Below are positions 34,163 to 45,578 of a DNA stretch of 64,000 nt, one piece after another; the stretch's first letter is position 1, and every line of letters starts with the position of its first letter. The stretch lies in the NCBI RefSeq assembly GCF_032062135.1, contig NC_092858.1, positions 165,323,032 to 165,387,031 on the forward strand, read 5' to 3'. The stretch is from Pyxicephalus adspersus (Eukaryota; Chordata; Amphibia; Anura; Pyxicephalidae). The notes beneath the pieces were generated by a model. That model made no database searches. It worked only from the letters and a program-made list of their open reading frames with translations, and was not told the DNA's origin. A program made the translations under genes and the position numbers.

Positions 34163-34200
34163 GCTTCTCAATGCGTTTCGCAACATATATTGCATGGGAA
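34163..34200 (-). ncRNA. Hammerhead-like hairpin relic, minus strand (degraded)
   Basis: On the minus strand, GCAA (34190-34193), a 6-nt loop and TTGC (34080+100 to +103, that is 34180-34183) form a perfect 4-bp stem immediately followed by GAAACGCATTGAG. The expected upstream CTGA.GA is degraded to CCCAT. It belongs with 34455-34490. Confidence 0.3.
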
Positions 34201-34454
34201 TTCCACAGAACAAAGTATTTTCAAATCTTTCTCAAATCAATATCCATCAGGACAATCTATCCATGTGTCAATACCTCCTGAAAAAAAGGTCCTGTCCCAC
34301 ACAAATGGACACAGCAGATCACCATCTATCTTGATGCTTTGTGAAGAAGAGCATATTTCACAAGTCTTCCAGGATTGTTAAATCTCCAACTTGAAGTGTA
34401 AGATATTTCCTCTGTCCAATGAGCTGTCTGCCAAGAGACAATATCTAAGGAGTT

Positions 34455-34490
34455 CCAACACATTTCGCAGGTAATGATCTGCTTCTTCAG
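34455..34490 (-). ncRNA. Hammerhead-like hairpin, minus strand (best copy)
   Basis: On the minus strand: CTGAAGA (34490-34484), one A, GCAG (34482-34479), an 8-nt loop, CTGC (34470-34467), GAAA (34466-34463), TGTGTTGG. The invariant core letters of a hammerhead (CUGANGA and GAAA) flank a perfect stem II-like helix. The extra A before the stem is non-canonical. A likely retroelement-derived motif; catalytic activity is unproven. Confidence 0.35.
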
Positions 34491-34689
34491 GGGAGTATCG
34501 GTTAATAGGAACCTATTTTTAAACCTTGATACTCCTTTTGCACAGAGCTGGGGTGGTTACAAATGATCATACCAGGGTTCACTGCTAGGTTTCACTCTTC
34601 AGCTGTTTAATAAATACAACAACTCTTTTATCACTTAAACATTTTAACAACAATTTTTAACAACAATACACTACAGAAAACACAATTTT

Positions 34690-35230
34690 CTCCTTACCTG
34701 CTTTAACTCTCAGCACCCCTTTTCTGGTAGCAGGTCCTTGGGGGCATTACCTTGATCACCACGCCCTCTTTCCTATCCACCCCTTTTGACTGATCCTCCT
34801 TCTCCCAGGTGCACAGCCCTTCCTCTGGAAAGTGACTGTTCCAGTTAACCTTCTGTTCGCTGAACCTCTGCCGCTATTTCCACCACTACTTCTTAAAGAG
34901 CTACACCTAAAGCAGGTCCTCACCACAACAACAATTCCTCACCATACTGCACCCAGGGACCCACACTGCCAACCTTCAACACAAAATAATAGGGTGGAAG
35001 GGAGGAATGCTATCCAGTTCCTCTTGCCTAACTGACCCTCCTTCCTTTTCCTCCTCCCTTCATCAACTCCTTTTCTTCTCCTATTCAGCTCAGCTCCTCC
35101 CTTTTCTCTTTCCCACCCTTTCTTCTAGGTCTGTATCCCCAGCCTTCCCCCTAAGTCCCTGCGCTCCCCTTGGTACAGACTTTAATGCTAGGAGTGGTCA
35201 CATCCTAGAACTGCTAATAGCAGCTCAGTG
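34690..35230. repeat. C/T-rich low-complexity region
   Basis: Pyrimidine-rich blocks such as CCTTCCTTTTCCTCCTCCC and CTCCTCCCTTTTCTCTTTCC. Open frames here are Ser/Pro/Leu-rich composition artefacts. Confidence 0.55.
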
Positions 35231-35739
35231 ATGAATGGCTTTTTCCATGTTTAGCTGTGCATACACTATATTTTTTTACAATATTTTTGCTTTATTAGAT
35301 ACCCAAATTGACAAAAAAATCAAAATGATCCAACATTAATCCAAATCTTAATTGTATTTGCGATTAACTTTTAGGCAGAATGTAATGTAAAGTTTTCCAT
35401 TTTTGTGTCATAAATATTATTTTTCAATTGGATAAAATGGTGGAAAACAATGAAAATAATAATTGGATATCATGCAAGTGAATGGTGCATGGAATAGTTT
35501 ATATAATGGTAGGTGACTTGAAGGATCAATTTAAATTGACTGTAATTTTGATCATAATATTGATCAATCTTATGGAGAGAAAATCACAGTGTATTGGATT
35601 TTACTTTTCACCATCATGCAACAAAGGTGGGCAACATGCAATATGTAAGACCCTAAAGCAAAGTTGTAGTCATCCATATAACATCCCAACATTCAGCTAG
35701 ACTACTGAATTGTCAACCACACAATAGGTTAATAGGGAT
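35231..35739. other. Intergenic, no feature recognised
   Basis: AT-rich; no coding, RNA or repeat signal recognised. Confidence 0.4.
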
Positions 35740-36020
35740 ATGTTCAGTCTAGTGGTCAGGTTGGGGTGCCGGTACTGTTTCCCCATAACACCGAACCATT
35801 TCCTTAGGTGAAACACTACATGTAGCGCCTTACTTGTGACAGCCCAATAGGTAATGAATGAATAGGGGCAGCAATGGGCTGTACAGTAACTGCCACCTGT
35901 CAAATATGAAAGCACTGGTATGGAAGCCCTGGTTCTTTAAGACCCAGTGCAGTGGTATGGGAAGCTGAATGGCAAGGTGCCAGGGCTTGGACCCACATGG
36001 AACAATTGTAACCGCCAAAG
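35740..36020. repeat. Dispersed repeat related to 50217-50350
   Basis: GGTTGGGGTGCCGGTACTG, CACTACATGTAGCGCC and AATGAATAGGGGCAGCAATG correspond to GGTTGCGGTGAGGTTACTG, CCTACATGTAGCGAC and GAATGAATAGGGGAGGCAGT at 50237-50340. The ends are not clear. Confidence 0.5.
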
Positions 36021-36663
36021 GTTGGAATCTAGCTTAACTCTTACAGTCCTGTTAAATCCCTTACTAAGCTTGCTCATTACAGGTTGATAGTACTGGCTCT
36101 GAATTGGGGAAAAAATTCAGGAAAACATTCTCTGCTCAGATAAAAAGTTTGTAAATGTATTGCTGCTGTGGGAGAGAATCGGAAGCGTGCCAGCGGCTGC
36201 TTCTGTATAGAGTGGCCACAGACATTCCTCCTAAAAAGACCAAGTATATGGTTTTTTTAATAAATGTTTTCACCACGCTTTTACCCAAATTTGCACTTTC
36301 CTGATGGATTCAGTTAGTGTGTGAATCAACTTTTACACATAAAAGTCAATAAGGTCAATGAAATGCAAAAAATATGACTTTTATGAAAATCATACAGACC
36401 TGAAAATGAACCGATAAACCTACAAGTTGCACAGTTTTATTGGATCAGAGTGCACTTTGCATGTGATTTGCAACGCAGTAGTACACAATTAAATGTAGAA
36501 TTTTCTGCATCCTATTGCCCAATTCTATCTCTGATTTATTTTTTTATTGAATCCAATGTAAAAAATGTATACATTTTGGGTGAAATTGTGTGAAAGTGTA
36601 ATAATTGTTTAGCTGTGTGTTAGTTTTTCATTATATAATGACTGAACTGCAGCTTTATGCTCC

Positions 36664-36688
36664 ATATATATATATATATATATATATA
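36664..36688. repeat. TA microsatellite
   Basis: About 12 uninterrupted TA dinucleotides. Confidence 0.95.
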
Positions 36689-36968
36689 AAGTTTTTCTCA
36701 GATACATTCTATGGAGACAAACTCCAGCATCATGAATTTATTAAAAAATCAGTCTGCAGTTGGTGTTGTCATTTTGGCAAAAACGTTCATAGAATAGATG
36801 TGTTTTGTCAGTAATCTGCAATGCCAGCTCAGTGAATGTTATGGAAAAATCCCCATCCTCAGGCTCTCCCTGTAATTGTATTATAGTAATATACTTAGTT
36901 TTAAAGTGAAATATTGAATTTTTTCCACTGAAAAACAAACCCTTCTTTTGATTACTTCATATATGTTG

Positions 36969-36969
<1 letters not shown>

Positions 36970-37029
<60 letters not shown>

Positions 37030-37030
37030 C
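36970..37030. repeat. AT microsatellite
   Basis: About 30 AT repeats with one G interruption (ATGTAT). It abuts the outer end of the Tc1-like fragment at 37031, consistent with insertion at TA. Confidence 0.95.
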
Positions 37031-37490
37031 ATACATCGGCTTCACAAAGTATTCAGACCCCCTTTAATTTTTCAGTTTGTTGCAGATACGAAATTGTTTC
37101 AATTCTTTTTTTTCTAATTATTTTATTATTTTACACTCAGTACCCCATAATGGTAAAGGGTACAGAATAATTTATACAATTTTGTAAATTGATTAAAAAG
37201 AAAAAACCTAAAATGTCATATTTACATAAATATTCAGACCCTTCACTTAAGACTGAGTTGAAGCACCTTTGGTAGCAATTAGTCTTTTTCGGTAATGATT
37301 CAACAAGCTTTGCACACCTGGATTGGGGGATTTTCTGCCATTCTTCTTTGCAATATCTCCCAAGCTCGGTCCGGTTGGATTGGGACATTGGTGGACAGTC
37401 ATTTTCAGGTCTCTTCAAAGATGTTCAATAAGTTTCAAGTCAAGACTATGGCTGGACCACTCCAGGACATGATTTAAAACCCAACACTGG
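37031..37490 (-). pseudogene. Tc1-like transposon 3' part: transposase C-terminus and terminal repeat
   Basis: The plus strand starts with GGCTTCACAAAGTATTCAG, a common Tc1-like terminal sequence. On the minus strand, HVLEWSSHSLDLKLIEHLWR (37480-37400) includes the catalytic E of the DDE triad. It is followed in another frame by TELGRYCKEEWQKIPQSRC and KLVESLPKK, then LIATKGAST back in the first frame. Frameshifts make it a pseudogene, and the 5' two-thirds of the element are missing. Confidence 0.8.
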
Positions 37491-37939
37491 GCTTTGTTTT
37501 TCCCCTCCAGGTAAATACCCACTTGTATTTTATGTTGTTTTATACCACTTTTTTCTATTTTGTTTATCTACAGAGATTCTCTATCACTTTCTGCTCTAAA
37601 TATGCAACACAAAGTGAATAAAAATCTTTCCGAGTCAAGGGAGTTCTTTTCTTAAACAGCTGTCATGGGGCAAATTGTACCATTTTAGGCTCTCTGTGGC
37701 TTTTTGTCTCAGTGATGGTGGTCAATGGAACAAACTGAGAAAATCTCTGTAGCAGGGACACAGAACACAGCGAGGGATTATCTAACCCTTTAACACTCTT
37801 TTCTACTCATTTCATAGACAATACCATTGTGATGGTCATTTTCACATTCAAAACTTTACAGGAAGGTAATAATAAAAGTTTTTACTCAAGATTTACAAAA
37901 TTCCTACCCAAAAGATATAAAGTTTTCACATTAGTCCTA
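37491..37939. other. Intergenic, no feature recognised
   Basis: No coding, RNA or repeat signal recognised. Confidence 0.4.
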
Positions 37940-38225
37940 ATTTTTTAAGGCTCTAAGAATGTAGAAGATATACTATCACTGAAAAACCTGGGTGACGCAG
38001 CATACCTGAAACTGATTTCTCAAAAACTATTTGCTATTAGTGGGCAAATGTTTTCAATCCTGGACCAGATCCATTTCAGGTTTGCTGGATCACCGAGGTT
38101 CACTGATGAAAGTATCTACCCCAGTTTTAGGGAGCTTTATTAAATCAGGCTCATTGTAAATGTATTTATTTTGGATAAAAGATTGGTAAATGTTGAGTGA
38201 AAACATTTATAAATATCCCAATGTG
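37940..38225. mobile_element. Palindromic MITE copy F plus shared flank
   Basis: The MITE runs 37940-38153 (TTTTTTAAGGCTCTAAGAAT to GAGCTTTATTAAATCAGG). 38154-38225 repeats 18122-18196 nearly base for base, ending AATATCCCAATG in both. After that the two loci differ. Confidence 0.85.
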
Positions 38226-38831
38226 ACTTAAAAAACTGTGAATCACCTTTACTTACTTATGATTCACATGTTTTTTTACTTGAATCCAAAACAATGTTTG
38301 ATATTTGAGTACAAATTTGGGTGAATTTTGGGGAAAACATTTTAAATAGTTCAATGATTTGGGCCAGTGAGGAGCTGTAATTTACATACAGTTGTTTTTG
38401 TTCTGTGTCTTTCCAAATAACAACCAACTTGACCCATTTACCAAGCCACCAAGCTAAAACGTCTTGATGTAGTTCATTTTCGGAATTGTTTGGGAGGCCA
38501 AAAAAAAAGATCCTTGAGGGTCCCATTTGGCTCGCCGGCCAGAGTTTGACACCCCTGCTCTAGTAGATCCATTGACCTGTGGTTCTGGTTACTTCCCCTG
38601 GAAGCATTACAACAGTTTGTGCCCTGGTGCTGCTTTCTGAGCAGTTTTATACTGCAAGAGCCCTTAATCTCATTAGTTGCAGTGTATTACTACTAATATA
38701 AACATTTTGCCTTTGCAATTTGCCCAGCACCATGGAGAATCACTAAACAACATCAGGAGACCACTGTACACAAGCTTGTTTAATCATTCATCTCAATTTT
38801 AGGGAACTCAGGCTATGATCAAGAAATTAAA

Positions 38832-38925
38832 TTGTGAGCTCCTATGTGGGACAGTCAGTGACCTGTCTATGGATTCTGAAAAATACTGAAAAATATGTTG
38901 GTGCTATGAAAGCATAATAAAAAAA
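38832..38925 (+). repeat. SINE tail fragment
   Basis: TTGTGAGCTCCTATGTGGGA, TGACCTGTCTATGGATTCTG and ATATGTTGGTGCTATGAAAG are a degraded SINE 3' end ending in an A/T-rich tract. Confidence 0.55.
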
Positions 38926-39429
38926 GCACTGATCTCAGTTCATATTTACCAATTCACTTCTCTCTGCCTTTTAATAATTATCTTCCAAGGATAAAACTTT
39001 TGTATATTGTCTCTATACAATTGAGCCACTCAGGAAAGACTGAATTTATTTCTAACAAAGATAAGCAATCTTCACTGGAGGGAATCTGGAGGGGTAGAGA
39101 AATTGGCAACAATGCGTCTCTGAAATGAACAAAACAGATTTTTCTGAAAAGATAATTTGATATTGTAAATGGCAAAAAAGAACAAATAGTGTGATTGTGC
39201 ATTATTTTAAGAAACTTGGTTCTCCCTTTCTTATTTATCATGTCAGCTGAGTCCTTAGATGTGGAGGCTGCATAACCTGCCACCAAAATGACACCAAGCT
39301 ATGTGATGTAAAATGCTTCTAAGATGTATTTTTTACTGATACTGATTCTTTTGTTTGATTGGGCAAATATGTGGGCAAATCTGGATTATTGATAATAAAT
39401 GTGAAGTTATGCACTCGGGCTGTTACGAC

Positions 39430-40205
39430 TGGGGAAGTCAATAAAGGTGAAGGATCTGGGTACTTCAGAATTTCATGGACTCAATATTAATATGCAATGC
39501 CAAGCTGCAATATCTAAAGCTAGCAAAGTACTTTCTTGTATTAAAAGAGGAATAGACTGCAAAGAAGGAGATATAATCCTGCCCATGTACAAAGCATTGG
39601 TCAGACCACATCTGGAATATAGCGTCCAGTTTTGGGCACCAGTTCACAAAAAGGACATTGTGGAATTGGAGAGAGTGCAGAGAAGGGCAACTAAACTAAT
39701 AAAAGGAATGGAGGAGCTCAGCTATGAGGAGAGATTAGGTGACCTGAATCTATTCTCCCTTGAGTAGAAACATTTAAGGGGGGAAATTCACTTTTAGACC
39801 ATTGCAAAGAACAAAGGGTTATTAGTGAGAAAAGGAGTCCTAATTTCTGTATATAGAAAGGCTTCTTCATGAGTAGTTATAGTTTGGAAAAGACTCCCTA
39901 TAGAACTAGTTCAAGCCAACTCAGTTAAATGTGTGTTTAATATGTTGGATGCAATCCTAACTGCACACAATATACAGTAACTGACTATTAACTTTTATAA
40001 GTAATAACACAAGAGAATGTTGGTTTAAGAAACATTTAATTGCCTTAGGGAATCTGGAAGTATTTTTTCTCTGTTAGAGAATATTAGGCTAAGCCTTTTA
40101 AGGATTTGTTTTCCTTCCTCTGGATCAGCTCTAGCTATTCTAAATGTTGGTTTAACTTGATAGACTTGGAGTATTTTTTGTACCTTACTATATAGCTTTG
40201 TAATG
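39430..40205 (+). mobile_element. LINE fragment (family 1), RT C-terminal region to 3' tail
   Basis: The open frame at 39447-39767 carries the typical post-catalytic region of a non-LTR retrotransposon: KVLSCIKRGIDCKEGDIILP, MYKALVRPHLEYSVQFWAP, ELERVQRRATKLIKGM, LSYEERLGDLNLFSLE. Downstream frames are broken (stop after FSLE; frameshifted WKRLPIELVQANSVKC-like sequence). The tail near 40150-40200 matches the degraded TAACCTACTATGTAA end. Same family as 14829-15380. Confidence 0.8.
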
Positions 40206-41264
40206 GAGGGGCATTGTTTGTGCTGAATCTTAAAGAAGAGAAATGCATTGCGCCTACCCGGGCCAGATATAGTATGAGGTCCTGGTTATAATATCCGAGT
40301 CCGGGATATAAGAGGAGGTAGGTGGTGCTTTGAAGGTCTCTTTGCCTAATCCCTATCCAGGCTGTAGGGTGATACCTGCATTTTTTGGGATGCTAGACAG
40401 ATCTAATCAGTAAGATTTACCTATCCTATTTTTGTGGGTGATTAAAGGTGGACGGTGGTGGTGGTGGATGGGGGGGGTAACAATTTTTGTCGCTTTACCT
40501 AAAATAGCCTTTTCCTTTTTTCATAACATTTGAAGTTCCCAAATTTTATCATAACTTTGACTGTTTTGTTTCTTGTAAGATAGAAAAAAGGTCTTGACTC
40601 TGGAAATAAGATGCAGAGTTTAGGGTGAGATAAAAATCTGGCCATGCCTGCCAAAATCCACCGTGCAAATCAAATTCTTCCTTGTACCTATTACAAACCA
40701 AATCAATGCCAATGAAAGGGACGGGAAGAGAGTGTGTGTGTTTGTGCAGGGGGAAAGGGTAAAGAAGCAGCCTTGTCTGGATTCTTGGCTGGAGTGTTAT
40801 ATTCTGTACCATCCCTCCATTGTAAACTATTTATAGTTATGCATAGTTCAGCCCAGGTACTATATTCCAAGCTAATTCCTATACTTTCCTCCCAGTCTAT
40901 TTACTTGAAGAAGAACTTCAATGCAGGTAAATGTTTAGAGACAAATCAAGTATTTTAGAAAATCTTTTTGCAGCATTTTTTCCAGTATATTAATTTTTAA
41001 TTCACTTGCAATGTGCCTTTAACCTTGGAAAGAAACAACAGCACCAGAAAGAGTTGATTTCCTAGTACAGCCCCTTCTCCTATTACCAGCCATAGCCCTC
41101 TTCTCTTCTGGACACATTTATTTACTGTATGTGCTGCCCCAGCTACTCTGCCCCTCCTCTCACCTCCCTACACAACCTTTTATGGAGATGCTGGGGGAGG
41201 AGCAAAAGGGAATTCTGTTGATTGACAGCTCAGAATCTCCTGGGGCTGTTGACATCACATTCAT
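40206..41264. other. Intergenic, no gene recognised
   Basis: Contains a GGTGGTGGTGG tract near 40455. No exon recognised. Confidence 0.4.
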
Positions 41265-41487
41265 AGGGCCTGATTTAATAAAGATTTCCAAGGCTGGAGG
41301 ATACACTTTTAGCAGTGAAGCTGGGTGATCCAGCAAACCTGGAGTGGATTCAGTCCAGGATTCAAACATTTGCTAACAAAAAGCAAATGACTTTGAAGAA
41401 ATCCATTCCAGGTTTGCTGGATCACCGAGCTTTACTGATGAAAGTGTATCCTCTCCAGCCTTGGAGAGCTTTAATAAATCAGGGCCA
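41265..41487. mobile_element. Palindromic MITE copy G (near-intact)
   Basis: GGGCCTGATTTAATAAAG to CTTTAATAAATCAGGGCC with both arms well preserved (GGTGATCCAGCAAACCTGGA / TCCAGGTTTGCTGGATCACC). It is the best reference copy in the window. Flanks read TCATA on the left and ATAAT on the right, so a short TA-containing target duplication is possible but not proven. Confidence 0.92.
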
Positions 41488-41504
41488 TAATGTCTACATG
41501 TAAA

Positions 41505-41955
41505 TATTATTTATATTATTATTAAACAGGATTTATATAACGCCAACATATTATGCAGCGCTGTACATTAAATAGGGGTTGCAAATGACAGACGAATACA
41601 GACAGTGATACAGGAGGAGGAGAGGACCCTGCCCCAAAGAGCTTACAATCTAGAAGGTGGGGGAAGTATCACACAATAGGAGGGGGATATGGAATGGTGG
41701 GAAGTAGTGATGGTTTCAAAAGACAGAAGAAGATGGGTAGGCAAGTTTGAAAAAATGGGTTTTGAGTGCTCTTTTAAATGAGCAGAAAGTAGGAGCCAGG
41801 CGAATAGGACGAGGAAGACCATTCCAGAGAGTTGGGGCAGCTCTAGAAAAGTCTTGGAGCCGTGCGTGTGATGAGGTTATGAGTGAGGAAGTCATTAGTA
41901 AGTCATTGGAGGAGCAAAGAGAGCGGCTGGGGTTATTTAAATGATTTAAATGCAA
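41505..41955 (-). mobile_element. LINE family 2, ORF2 C-terminus plus 3' UTR
   Basis: The minus-strand frame (stop at 41716) encodes DFSRAAPTLWNGLPRPIRLA followed by SFKRALKTHFFKLAYP, the usual C-terminal end of a non-LTR retrotransposon ORF2. The 3' UTR continues through AGATTGTAAGCTCTTTGGGG, TCCTCCTCCTGTATCACTG, AATGTACAGCGCTGCATAAT and GTTGGCGTTATATAAATCC to an AATAAT tail. This defines the family whose 3' UTR fragments occur at 23905, 43050, 51740, 53496 and 59559. Confidence 0.82.
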
Positions 41956-42339
41956 CTAGCATGCATAAACTCTTTAAATTGACATCATCTTATAAAAAGG
42001 TTGTTGTTGGAATAAATTGTTTAGTGCATCTTGAAATAAAAACAGCTGCATTGTAGTGACATGTATTTCTAGCTAAGAGATATTTTACATAGTATGGACT
42101 AAAAGGTAAAATGTATTTGAATATTTTTCAAATGCCGGCACACCCACGCACTATATATATACACGCACTATACGCACTGTATTGTGTGGCTGCCTGGCTT
42201 TTGGCAGCTCTATTTGTCATTTCCTCAGCTCTCTACATACATGTCAATTGATTTTATAAAGGGAACAATGGAAAATGTATCATGTGATAGCTCACATCTC
42301 CATTAAAAAGTCAGGTCAACTACAACCTATTTATTGTAG

Positions 42340-42645
42340 TCACTGGAATAGTTAGGGTTCCAGAGGTTGTTAGGGGATCCTTAAAGCACCTTGTACCACT
42401 CAAGTCAGTTTAAGTGACACCAATAATCTTTTCGGCCAAATGGCCCACTATTGGTCAGTGGTCACCGATGATCTGTAAGGGTGACATACTTTCCAATGGC
42501 CAGCAAAGTCATTTATCTCATTGACCACCACATTATTAAACTGTAAGCTGTGGATATAGTAATTATAGGAGAGGTTCCCTGAAGACCAGACATTTATTTC
42601 AAAGGTTCCCCCATGTTAAAAAGGTTGAGAAGCACTGACCTAGAA
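42340..42645 (-). mobile_element. Non-autonomous hAT element (family A), inverted
   Basis: The right end AAAAGGTTGAGAAGCACTG is the inverse of a CAGTGCTTCTCAACC terminus. The left end has GGTTCCAGAGGTTGTTAGGGGATCC, matching the inverse of the 12040-12080 region of the copy at 11825-12089. No clear target duplication was found. Confidence 0.65.
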
Positions 42646-43044
42646 GAATAAACCACGTACTGCTTTCTTATATCACAGTAGGATTCCAGTAGGGAGATCT
42701 CTATAAGTGGACCCAGCATCAGATATGGATTGTGTTTTATGTTTAGAGCATGCATGATGATTTTTAATTGATTATATCATTAAAGGAATGTATATCACAT
42801 TTTGCAATACTCACCCTTACTATGCCTTTTTTGCTTGTTTCTCCAGGAGTATGGAGCAGCTTTGTTCAGGCATCATCTGGGGTTTTATATCTACTTCCTG
42901 AGAAGCTGATCCTGGAATACCATAGTCATAGAAAATCTCCCCACTTGCATACTTGTTCTGGGTCAGGAACACCTATGTCCTAGCATTTATAGGAGAGGTA
43001 AGCAATGGCAGCTCAGGTACAGTTTTCCTTTATGTTGCATGCTA

Positions 43045-43200
43045 CTTCCCCCCTTCTTAGATTGTAAGCTCTTCAGGGCAGGCTCCTCTCCTCCTCCTGT
43101 GTCACTGTATCTGTCTGTCATTTACATCCCCTATTTAATGTACAGTACTGCGTAATATGTTGGTGCAATCTAAATACTGTTAATTGATGATAATAATAAA
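43045..43200 (+). repeat. LINE family 2, 3' tail fragment
   Basis: TTAGATTGTAAGCTCTTCAG, CTCCTCTCCTCCTCCTGTGT, TTTAATGTACAGTACTGCGT, ATGTTGGTGCAATCTAAATA and an ATAATAATAAA tail. Confidence 0.8.
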
Positions 43201-43892
43201 ATATTAATAAGAAAGTCTACATATATAACAATTTCAAAATGTCCCATTCTCCCTGGTGGATTTTTTATATCATTTTATATTATAGGGAGTAAACAGTGGA
43301 AAAGTGGAAACACTAAAGGACCTACCTGACTCTCTAAACCTGCCCATGTTGTACTGTCCATTTCCCCATACAATGAGTGTAACAAAATTTCAAATACTGT
43401 TTTCTGCACACTGTGCTGTACATTGTATATTACACACTGCTCCATCGTGTATGTTGTGCATTACATATTCCATACCTCTATACTCTGTGCATTGCTAACC
43501 AAACTACTTACATTCTCCACACTGTCCCACTCTGTAATACGTGCTGTACATTACATATACCACAATGATTACTCTGTATTACATATACCACAATGATTAC
43601 TCATTGTATACTGTACACTGCTTTGTTCTATACATTATACTCATTATATATTATATATATTGTGTATTACATGTCCCATGCCATTCCACACTGTTATCTG
43701 TAATGAAGACCATGCTACATACTTCACACTGCTGCATTCTGTACAATGTGCTGTCTGCTGTATACATTACACTGGTTATTCTGTACACTGTGCTGTATAT
43801 TGTTAACTGAACAGCTCCAGCTACTGTAACAGCTCCATTCTATACATTTAGTATTACATGTTCTACTCCTTTCCACTCTGTATATTGTACAC

Positions 43893-44354
43893 CAGAGGTA
43901 GGCAAACTCCAGCCTTTAGGCCAGGTACGGCCTAGCCAGTATTCCAGTCCGGCCTAACGCCCTCCTAGTTATTTATTTTTGGATCCGGCCTAATCGAATT
44001 GTTGCGTTAACCGGAGTTCCTGCAATATCAACGATATCATCGAGTTCCCGCACAGTAACCCCAATTACTATGCCTAAATAGCAGAAGCAATGCACAGCTA
44101 CCAGGCTTCAGAAGCTTGACCTCAATCGTTGTGTCTTCAACCCCGCATGAGATTCAAACAGTCGAATCTCAAGGGGCATTTCGATGCCAAGCACGGACAC
44201 ATATACAGAGACTACACCCCGGATGAGCAGAAGACAGGCTGCTCGCTTGCAGTCGTCGGTGGAAAAAACCTTTCCTTGGACACCTTGTTTCTTCTGGCCC
44301 AGTGCCTTCTTGACCTGAAATGGCCTAGTAGTCCAAAAAGTTTGCTGACCCCTG
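43893..44354 (+). mobile_element. hAT element (family B) retaining a BED-finger-like remnant
   Basis: The left end is CAGAGGTAGGCAAACTCC and the right end AGTTTGCTGACCCCTG. Flanking octamers TTGTACAC (43885-43892) and CTGTACAC (44355-44362) match seven of eight. Inside, the plus strand encodes RFKQSNLKGHFDAKHGHIYR, which looks like the second half of a BED-type zinc finger (LK.HF..KH) found at the N-terminus of hAT transposases. The element is internally deleted, and the DDE domain is absent. Confidence 0.78.
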
Positions 44355-44957
44355 CTGTACACCATGCTGCATATTGCTTACACTGTGCTGTACTTTGCAT
44401 ACTGAACACTGATCTATTATATGCATTGTGCATTACATATTCTACTCCTTCCCACTCTGTGGACTGTGAAGTATACTGTACACCATAATAAATACTTTAC
44501 ACTACTCTACTTTCTAAAATGAACTGTAGGGTGCATAAAGTTTACACTAAACTGTACACTATGCTATACATTGTATACTGAACACGGCTGCATTCTGTAA
44601 AATTTACGTTACATATTCCATGCCATTTCACCACGTACACTATGATCTGAATAGTACATCTTGCTATGAACTTCACTTTATTCTGTAAAATGTGCAATAC
44701 CTTGTATATACACCACACTACTAGACTGTAAACTATGCTGTACAGAATATACTGAATGCTGCTTTACATTGTGCCTTACATTGTGCATTACATATTCCAT
44801 GCCATTCCATTCTGTATATACATCATACTACAAACTTCACACTGCCTCACACTGTAAAACGTGCTTTCTGTTGTAATAACCACACTGCGTACTCTGTAGA
44901 CTGTGCTGTACTTTGTATATTGAACACAGCTCCATTTTATATACTGTGCATTACATA

Positions 44958-45578
44958 TAGGGGTGAGCAAGCATGCCTCTGGCATTCTCGTGAAAATTTC
45001 CTCGAACTACCGATGGTTCCGTGAAATTTCGGCAAACTGATTTCGCGAAACCATCAGAAGATCAAGGAAATTATAACAGGAGGATTCGCAGGAGATTTAC
45101 AGGATTCCCTAGGAATCCTCCTGTTTGCAATCCCCGGGCACTAGAGGTTAATTAACCTCTAGTGCCCCGGGTTCGCAGTGGATTCTCAGAACTGCAATCA
45201 TTCTTGCAGTCCTGGGAATCCTGTTTTGCAATCCCCCGCACTAGAGGTTAAATGGGGACAAGTATCCCCATTCGAAACCTCTAGTGCTCCCTGATTGGAA
45301 AGGATAGGAAAGCTTTCCTCAGCCAATCAGAGAGCACAAAAGGTTTTGAATGGGGAGACTTCTCCCTATTTAACCTCTAGTGCCGGGGATCGCACACTGA
45401 GCTGATCAATGAATGCAGCCGGCGTTGCATTCATTAATCAGCGCAGCCTGCAACCTTTTTTTTTTAATTCGAACTGGATCGGCGTATTTACACCCACCAT
45501 TGTCGCTTACGATTTCGGTAAGTGAGAACGACCGAATTTGCCGCAAGATTGAGTTTTAAACTCGCTTGCTTATCCCTA
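44958..45578. mobile_element. hAT-like MITE (family C), long copy
   Basis: Ends TAGGGGTGAGCAAGC and GCTTGCTTATCCCTA are inverted repeats. Flanks ATTACATA (44950-44957) and GTCACATA (45579-45586) match six of eight. The interior is packed with inverted repeats (for example CACTAGAGGTTAATTAACCTCTAGTG, itself a 26-bp palindrome at 45129-45154). A shorter copy with a perfect duplication is at 48579-48928. Confidence 0.8.

Noticed and set aside
43304..43810. Cys/Tyr/His-rich frames (64 and 89 codons)
   Set aside because: Translation of the degenerate ~175-bp satellite, not a gene.
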